A stretch of 64,000 bases of DNA from Mediterranea massiliensis (lineage in GTDB: Bacteria; Bacteroidota; Bacteroidia; Bacteroidales; Bacteroidaceae): contig SUYA01000006.1 of assembly GCA_015060695.1 (NCBI GenBank), positions 89,393 to 153,392 of the forward strand, written 5' to 3'. Made by a program: the position numbers and the translations under genes. Of the stretch, positions 58,433-64,000 are shown piece after piece (the first letter of the stretch is position 1; every line of letters begins with the position of its first letter). The notes beneath the pieces are model-generated. The model was given only the letters and a program-made list of their open reading frames with translations. It was not told the origin of the DNA and searched no databases.

Positions 58433-59056
58433 ATGCAACAGCAAACCTCGGACATTGTTGCCCGTGAAAACATATACATAACCATCGCCTTTATGGTGGT
58501 GGTTATGTTTGTTTTATTCTCATCATGTTCAAATAATAAAAAAAGTATTGGAGAGGCTATTACTGAGCGTGATTCTTTGCCCGTGATGGATACAAAAGGT
58601 GTCTCAACTCTTATCTCAGATTCGGGTGTTATCCGTTATCGTTTGATGGCCGAAGAGTGGAAAGTATATGATAGGAAAAATCCTCCTCATTGGGCTTTTG
58701 AAAAAGGTGTATATTTAGAGAGTTTCGATTCTTTGTTTCAAGTAGAGGCTAATGTAAAAGCTGATACAGCCTATTATTATGAAAAAAAGAAGTTGTGGAA
58801 ATTGATGGGGAATGTTGTGATTAAAAATTTTAAAGGAGAAAGGTTTAATACTGATTTGCTTTATTGGGATCAGAATACAGAAAAAGTATATTCTGATCAA
58901 TTTATAAGAATTGAACAACCTGAACGTATTATTACTGGATGGGGATTTGAATCTAATCAACAAATGACTGTCTATAGAATATTTAAACCAGAAGGTATCT
59001 TCTATGTGGAAGAAGAATCTATGACTGTTGATACATTGCGAACCGATACAATTTAA
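58433..59056 (+). CDS. LptC-like LPS export lipoprotein
   Basis: 207-residue protein with an N-terminal membrane segment (about 15-31) ending in FSSC, which could be a lipobox or simply an anchor. The body is a single OstA/LptC-type jellyroll (about 50-190): SLPVMDTKGVSTLISDSGVIRYRLMAEEWKVYD, KADTAYYYEKKKLWKLMGNVVIKNFKGERFNTDLLYWDQ. LptC holds LPS between the LptBFG transporter and LptA. Starts 7 nt after the TPR gene; the CBS protein gene follows after 8 nt. Confidence 0.88.
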   Translation: MQQQTSDIVARENIYITIAFMVVVMFVLFSSCSNNKKSIGEAITERDSLPVMDTKGVSTLISDSGVIRYRLMAEEWKVYDRKNPPHWAFEKGVYLESFDSLFQVEANVKADTAYYYEKKKLWKLMGNVVIKNFKGERFNTDLLYWDQNTEKVYSDQFIRIEQPERIITGWGFESNQQMTVYRIFKPEGIFYVEEESMTVDTLRTDTI

Positions 59057-59064
59057 TAGGTAAT

Positions 59065-60321
59065 ATGGATATATATATATATGTATTGATAACAATGGCA
59101 TTCTCGGCATTCTTTTCGGGAATGGAAATTGCTTTTGTGTCGGTTGATAAATTGCGCTTTGAAATGGAGCGTAAATCGGGCTTGACATCTTCTATTTTGG
59201 CTTTCTTTTTCCGTAATCCAAACAATTTTATATCAACCATGTTGGTGGGTAATAATATTGCATTAGTTGTTTATGGTATTTTTATGGCTGAAATTATTGA
59301 AGGCAAGATATTGTCAGGTTTTGTGTCTAACGATTTCTTATTGTTACTATTGCAAACAATAATCTCAACTCTCATAATACTTGTTACTGGAGAATTTTTA
59401 CCTAAAACCTTATTTAAAATCAATCCTAATTTAGTATTACGTATTTTTGCTTTTCCATTATTCCTTTGTTATATATTTTTGTTCCCAATATCAAAAATCG
59501 CATCAGGATTATCTGCAATCTTTTTACGCTTATTTGGGGTAAGTGTTAATAAAGAGGCTTCTGATAAAGCTTTTGGAAAGGTCGATTTAGATTATTTTGT
59601 ACAATCAAGTATTGATGGTGTCGAAGATGAAGAAGATTTGGATGCTGAGGTGAAGATTTTCCAAAACGCTTTAGATTTTTCTACTATAAAAATTCGGGAT
59701 TGTATGGTGCCGCGAACTGAAGTCGTAGCTGTTGATTTGGATATATCACTTGAGGAATTGAAAAATCTTTTCGTTGAATCTGGTATTTCTAAAATTGTTG
59801 TTTATAAGAATAGTATAGATAATGTGATTGGCTATATTCATTCTTCGGAAATGTTTCGTACACTTAATGATTGGAAAAAGCATGTGACAGATATACCGAT
59901 TGTTCCTGAAACCATGGGCGCTCATAAATTGATGAAACTTTTCATGCAACAAAAAAAGACCATAGCTGTGGTTGTTGATGAGTTTGGTGGTATGGCAGGT
60001 ATTGTTTCTATGGAAGATTTGGTAGAGGAAATTTTTGGTGATATTGAAGATGAACACGATAATACATCGTATATATGTAAGAAAATAGGGGAGAATGATT
60101 ATGTTTTTTCAGCACGCTTAGAAATTGAAAAAGTGAATGACACTTTCGATTTGAATTTGCCAGAATCAGATGATTATTTAACAATTGGAGGACTTATTTT
60201 GAATCATTATCAAAGTTTCCCAAAACTGCATGAGGTAATTGATATCGGCATCTTTCAATTCAAAATCGTTAGACTTTCGGCGACTAAAATAGAACTTGTA
60301 AGACTGAAAATACACGAATAA
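59065..60321 (+). CDS. CorC/HlyC-type membrane protein with CBS domains (DUF21)
   Basis: 418-residue protein: an N-terminal DUF21 (CNNM-type) domain with about four membrane helices (about 1-150), then a CBS pair (about 205-330, MVPRTEVVAVDLDISLEELK and VVVDEFGGMAGIVSMEDLVEEIFGDIEDEHD), and a C-terminal transporter-associated domain (about 340-415). Relatives are linked with Mg2+/Co2+ export or resistance. Follows the LptC-like gene after 8 nt. Confidence 0.92.
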   Translation: MDIYIYVLITMAFSAFFSGMEIAFVSVDKLRFEMERKSGLTSSILAFFFRNPNNFISTMLVGNNIALVVYGIFMAEIIEGKILSGFVSNDFLLLLLQTIISTLIILVTGEFLPKTLFKINPNLVLRIFAFPLFLCYIFLFPISKIASGLSAIFLRLFGVSVNKEASDKAFGKVDLDYFVQSSIDGVEDEEDLDAEVKIFQNALDFSTIKIRDCMVPRTEVVAVDLDISLEELKNLFVESGISKIVVYKNSIDNVIGYIHSSEMFRTLNDWKKHVTDIPIVPETMGAHKLMKLFMQQKKTIAVVVDEFGGMAGIVSMEDLVEEIFGDIEDEHDNTSYICKKIGENDYVFSARLEIEKVNDTFDLNLPESDDYLTIGGLILNHYQSFPKLHEVIDIGIFQFKIVRLSATKIELVRLKIHE

Positions 60322-60439
60322 TGAGGTTTTATTGCATTTTTTTTGCGAATAAATAGAAGCGTATTTGCATTTTTTGTATCTTCGTGCGCTAAATTGAAAA
60401 GTGTGATAATAATAATAACAAATAAATCATAAAACGAAA

Positions 60440-62593
60440 ATGGCAACATTACAAAACATTCGGTCAAAAGGACCATTATTGGTGATTGTAATTGGTTTGG
60501 CATTGTTTGCTTTCATAGCAGGAGATGCATGGAAAGTATTACAACCCCACCAATCACAAGATGTAGGTGAAATTAATGGAGAAGTGCTTTCTGCACAAGA
60601 ATTTCAAACTTTGTTGGAAGAATACACAGAGGTTGTGAAATTTACAACCAATAATCAAGTATTGACAGAGGAGATGCATAATCAAATCAAGGATGAAGTT
60701 TGGAGGATGTATGTTAACAATAAACTAGTTGCTGATGAGGCAGAGAAATTAGGATTGACAGTATCGAATGCGGAAATTCAAGCGTTGATTAATGCTGGAA
60801 CTCATCCGATGTTGTCTCGTACTCCGTTTACAAATCCGCAAACAGGTGTTTTTGATACAGATGCTTTGAAGAAGTTTTTGGTTGATTATTCAAAAATAAC
60901 ACCAGAACAACGTGCTCAAATGTCAGCTCAATATTTGGATTATTATGATGCGATGTTCAAGTTCTGGAATTTTCTTGAAAAGACATTGCTGCAAAGTCGT
61001 TTGCAGGAAAAATACACAGCTCTGATTGCTAATTCATTACTTTCTAATCCGGTTGAGGCACAAGATGCTTTTGATGCCCGTGTTGATCAATCGGATATAC
61101 TTTTAGCAGCAATCCCTTATTCTGCAATTCCAGATTCTCTTGTGAAGATTACAGATGCAGATCTTAAAGATGCCTATAATGCCAAGAAAGAACAATTTAA
61201 GCAGGTATCCGAAAGTCGTGATATTAAGTTTATTGATGTCCAAGTTGTAGCAAGTGAAGAAGATAAGGCTGAACTGCAAGCTGAAATGGAGGAGTATGCA
61301 ACACAATTAGCTGCTAATCCTGCAGATTATACAACTTTTATACGTTCAACATCTTCTGAAACTCCTTATGTTGATTTGTTCTATACAACCAATGCATTAC
61401 CCGCTGATGTGGTTGCTCGTTTGGATTCAGTAGCTATGGGTGGAGTATTTGGCCCTTATTATAATGCCACTGATAACACTTTAAATGTGTTTAAGAAAAT
61501 GGCAAAGGCTACATTGGCAGATTCTATTGAATATCGTCAAATTCAAGTGATGGAAGCAGATCCTGAAAAAACCAAAACGTTGGCTGATAGTATTTTTAAG
61601 GCAATTAAGGCGGGTGCTGATTTTGCAGAAATTGCAAAGAAATATGGTCAAACAGGCGAACCAGTTTGGATATCTTCTGCAAATTATGAAGGAGCTCAAA
61701 TTGACAATGAAAATTTGAAATACATTGAAGCTGTAACGACTTCAAATCTGAAAGAATTGAAGAATTTGCAACTGGCACAAGCAAATATTATATTGCAAGT
61801 AACAAATAAAAAAACTAATAAGGATAAATATAAGGTTGCTATTGTGAAGCGTCCGATTGAATTTAGTAAAGAAACTTATTCAAAGGCTTACAATGATTTT
61901 AGCCAATTCATTACCGCTAATGCAACTTTAGCAGATTTGGAAGCAAATGCGGAAGATGCTGGTTATAAATTGTTGGAAAGAACAGATCTTTACAGTTCGG
62001 AACACACTATTGCTGACATCAGTGGCACAAAGGATGCATTGAGATGGGTGTTTGAAGCCTCTGAAGGTGAAGTTTCTGGCCTATATGAATGTGGTGATAG
62101 TGACCGTATGTTGGTTGTGGCTGTTTCGGATATTAATCCTGAAGGTTATCGCTCTATTGATGCAATGTTGCAATTCCAATTAAGAAGTGAAATCCTTCGT
62201 GACAAAAAGGCTGAAAAAATATTAGCTGATATGAAGGCCGCAAATGCAACTACTTTTGAACAATACAAGGCTATGGAGAACGCTGTGAGTGATTCTGTAA
62301 AACATGTAACATTTAGTGCACCTGCATATGTTGCAGCATTGCGTACTACTGAACCGCAAGTAAGTGCTTTCGCTTCTGTTGCCGAACTGAATAAATTAAG
62401 TTCTCCGATTAAAGGTTATGGTGGCGTATATGTTTTGCAGTCATATGCTGCTGATAAGTTGAATGAAACATTTGATGCAAAGAATGAAGAGAATCTTCTT
62501 CAAAATCGTTATGCCCGTATGGCTACACAACAATATATGAATGACCTTTATATGAATGCAAATGTGAAGGATATGCGTTATATTTTCTTCTAA
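60440..62593 (+). CDS. PpiD-type membrane-anchored periplasmic isomerase/chaperone
   Basis: 717-residue protein with one N-terminal membrane helix (about 12-28, LLVIVIGLALFAFIAGDAW), a SurA/PpiD-like N-terminal chaperone region (about 36-220), and a central parvulin domain (about 345-450: YRQIQVMEADPEKTKTLADSIFKAIKAGADFAEIAKKYGQTGEP). Its C-terminal half carries a second partial repeat. PpiD assists proteins leaving SecYEG. It lies 118 bp past the CBS protein gene; a terminator follows. Confidence 0.9.
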   Translation: MATLQNIRSKGPLLVIVIGLALFAFIAGDAWKVLQPHQSQDVGEINGEVLSAQEFQTLLEEYTEVVKFTTNNQVLTEEMHNQIKDEVWRMYVNNKLVADEAEKLGLTVSNAEIQALINAGTHPMLSRTPFTNPQTGVFDTDALKKFLVDYSKITPEQRAQMSAQYLDYYDAMFKFWNFLEKTLLQSRLQEKYTALIANSLLSNPVEAQDAFDARVDQSDILLAAIPYSAIPDSLVKITDADLKDAYNAKKEQFKQVSESRDIKFIDVQVVASEEDKAELQAEMEEYATQLAANPADYTTFIRSTSSETPYVDLFYTTNALPADVVARLDSVAMGGVFGPYYNATDNTLNVFKKMAKATLADSIEYRQIQVMEADPEKTKTLADSIFKAIKAGADFAEIAKKYGQTGEPVWISSANYEGAQIDNENLKYIEAVTTSNLKELKNLQLAQANIILQVTNKKTNKDKYKVAIVKRPIEFSKETYSKAYNDFSQFITANATLADLEANAEDAGYKLLERTDLYSSEHTIADISGTKDALRWVFEASEGEVSGLYECGDSDRMLVVAVSDINPEGYRSIDAMLQFQLRSEILRDKKAEKILADMKAANATTFEQYKAMENAVSDSVKHVTFSAPAYVAALRTTEPQVSAFASVAELNKLSSPIKGYGGVYVLQSYAADKLNETFDAKNEENLLQNRYARMATQQYMNDLYMNANVKDMRYIFF

Positions 62594-62617
62594 AGTAGAA
62601 ATTTGATATAATAAAAG

Positions 62618-62656
62618 AAAGCCGTTCGGTTGATTGATTGCCGAACGGCTTTTCTT
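62618..62656 (+). terminator. Terminator after the PpiD-type gene
   Basis: A perfect 12-bp stem (62618-62629 with 62641-62652), 11-nt loop, GC-rich, followed by T-rich sequence CTTATTTTG. Confidence 0.82.
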
Positions 62657-62674
62657 ATTTTGTTGATACACTCG

Positions 62675-62705
62675 TTGTTGTTATGCAACTTTATTTTTAC
62701 CTTTG
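62675..62705 (+). promoter_or_regulatory. rlmN promoter
   Basis: TTG (62675-62677), 20 bp, TACCTTTG (62698-62705). TSS near 62712; leader about 22 nt. Confidence 0.6.
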
Positions 62706-62733
62706 CGCAAACTTAATATAAAGTAGAATCCGG

Positions 62734-63777
62734 ATGAATCAAAAAAAGAAACTTTTGGGAATGACTCTTGCTGAAATTCAAGAGTTGGTTAGAAATTTGG
62801 GAATGCCCAATTTTGCCGCTAAACAAATAGCCACATGGCTATATGATAAAAAAGTCTCTTCTATTGATGAAATGACCAACTTGTCATTGAAAAACCGTGA
62901 GATGATGAAGGAACTTTATGAAGTAGGTACAGCACTTCCTGTTGAATCTATTCGTTCCGTAGATGGTACAATAAAGTATTTGTATAAAGTTGGAGAAATG
63001 CACTATGTTGAGGCTGTCTATATTCCAGACGACGGACGTGCGACTTTATGTGTGTCTTCTCAGGTGGGTTGTAAGATGAATTGTAAATTCTGTATGACTG
63101 GAAAACAAGGCTTTTCTTCAAATCTTACGACAAATCAAATACTTAATCAAATTGTTTCATTGCCTGAAACGAATTCTCTTACTAATGTTGTAATGATGGG
63201 GATGGGAGAACCTTTGGATAATTTGGAAGAGGTTTTGAAAGCATTGGAGATTATGACGTCTACTTATGGGTTTGGGTGGAGTCCTAAACGCATTACTTTA
63301 TCTACTGTAGGTTTAAAGAAGGGATTGAAACGTTTTATAGAGGAGTCAGATTGCCATTTAGCAATTAGTTTACATACCCCGATACCACAACAACGTCGTG
63401 AATTAATGCCTGCAGAGAAGGCATATTCTATAGTAGAGATTGTTGATATGCTTCGTCGCTATGATTTTGGTAAACAACGCCGTTTATCTTTTGAATATAT
63501 TGTATTTAAAGGGATAAATGATTCTCTTCTTTATGCTAAAGAATTGTTGAAATTACTTAGAGGATTGGAATGTCGGATAAATTTAATACGTTTTCATGCA
63601 ATTCCTGGTGTTGATTTGCAAGGTGTTGACATGGAACAAATGATAATGTTGCGCGATTATTTGACTTCACATGGATTGTTTACTACCATTAGAGCATCTC
63701 GTGGAGAAGATATTTTTGCTGCATGTGGAATGCTTTCTACTGCTAAGCAAGAGCAAAATAAACAAGAATTAATATAA
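62734..63777 (+). CDS. rlmN: Dual-specificity rRNA/tRNA methyltransferase RlmN
   Basis: Radical-SAM enzyme (347 residues) making m2A2503 in 23S rRNA and m2A37 in tRNAs. The [4Fe-4S] cysteines are C113, C117 and C120 (VGCKMNCKFCMTG), and the second catalytic cysteine is C331 near the C-terminus (EDIFAACGML). The sequence SLHTPIPQQRRELMP supports RlmN. Its own promoter follows the PpiD terminator. The DUF4837 gene begins 71 nt downstream. Confidence 0.96.
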   Translation: MNQKKKLLGMTLAEIQELVRNLGMPNFAAKQIATWLYDKKVSSIDEMTNLSLKNREMMKELYEVGTALPVESIRSVDGTIKYLYKVGEMHYVEAVYIPDDGRATLCVSSQVGCKMNCKFCMTGKQGFSSNLTTNQILNQIVSLPETNSLTNVVMMGMGEPLDNLEEVLKALEIMTSTYGFGWSPKRITLSTVGLKKGLKRFIEESDCHLAISLHTPIPQQRRELMPAEKAYSIVEIVDMLRRYDFGKQRRLSFEYIVFKGINDSLLYAKELLKLLRGLECRINLIRFHAIPGVDLQGVDMEQMIMLRDYLTSHGLFTTIRASRGEDIFAACGMLSTAKQEQNKQELI

Positions 63778-63848
63778 TTTATTGATACAATATCGGATAA
63801 TCTTTGTTCCTTTGTAGGATATATTGTGAAACTTTAAAAACGAAGTAT

Positions 63849-64000
63849 ATGAAGAATAACTTTTTCTATTGTGTTTTTTTATTGTTAATGTTCTTTTTAT
63901 CCTCTTGTCGAGGTGATGGTAAAGGTGTTTTCACTCCTACCTCCAGTGGTCGTCCTTTTGAGTTGTTGGTAGTGATTAATCAAGATATGTGGGAGCGTCC
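63849..64000 (+). CDS. DUF4837-type lipoprotein, 3' part beyond window
   Basis: Starts at ATG 63849 and is cut by the window end (about 50 codons). The N-terminus is a hydrophobic signal with lipobox FLSSC (Cys near residue 20). The following sequence FELLVVINQDMW resembles DUF4837 lipoproteins of Bacteroidetes. Function unknown. Confidence 0.65.
   Translation, partial: MKNNFFYCVFLLLMFFLSSCRGDGKGVFTPTSSGRPFELLVVINQDMWER

Overview
The window looks like a chromosomal segment of a Bacteroidales bacterium, most likely Bacteroides or Phocaeicola. Two things point there. First, the gene families are typical: DUF5683, DUF4105 and DUF6340-type proteins, an OstA-like protein next to SurA-type isomerases, GH20 hexosaminidase, a MaeB-type malic enzyme, and a BlaI/TlpA/BlaR1-TonB operon. 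Second, the sigma-ABfr promoter pattern (TTG or TTTG, about 19-20 bp, then TAnnTTTG) recurs upstream of many genes. No tRNA, rRNA, insertion sequence, integrase or CRISPR array was seen.

Layout. 1-5.5 kb (minus strand): a Rel/SpoT alarmone enzyme cut by the window edge, a LysM lytic transglycosylase, a DUF5683 membrane protein, parB and parA. 6.3-8.15 kb (minus): an ABC-type ATPase overlapping a DUF4435 (TOPRIM-like) gene, resembling the PARIS/OLD defence architecture. 8.3-23.3 kb (plus): tig, clpP, clpX, recQ, guaB, then three SurA/PpiC-type isomerases, an OstA-like protein, a small membrane protein and mutL. trpS follows on the minus strand. 24.8-27.5 kb: SPFH protein, alpha/beta hydrolase, ribbon-helix-helix protein and a membrane protein in one operon. 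27.6-30.7 kb: BlaI repressor, thioredoxin-like lipoprotein and BlaR1-type protease with a TonB C-terminal domain. 30.8-39.6 kb: a C45-type hydrolase, gdhA, a DUF554 protein, maeB and a GH20 lipoprotein.

39.6-44.5 kb is accessory in character. It begins with a candidate structured RNA of about 345 nt that ends in a U-tract, followed by an EcoRI-family adenine methyltransferase translationally coupled to a DUF262-HNH nuclease. Next comes a second coupled pair: a protein with a HicB-like N-terminus and an ADP-ribosylglycohydrolase-fold protein that has lost most of the usual metal-binding acids.

44.7-64 kb returns to core genes: metY, a cell-wall amidase, two hypothetical/lipoprotein genes, secA, a degenerate alkaline-phosphatase-superfamily protein with a DUF4105 membrane protein, then coaX, an outer-membrane barrel, a TPR protein, an LptC-like lipoprotein, a CorC/HlyC-type CBS protein, a PpiD-type chaperone, rlmN and the start of a DUF4837 lipoprotein. 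Much of the window therefore serves envelope biogenesis: periplasmic chaperones, LPS transport, Sec export and peptidoglycan turnover.

The most unusual signal is outside the genes. Three intergenic regions (near 6.1, 24.65 and 44.68 kb) each carry a tandem array of short palindromes. The palindrome sequence differs between the arrays, but the repeat pitch is the same 22 bp, with only one or two 23-bp steps in the first array.
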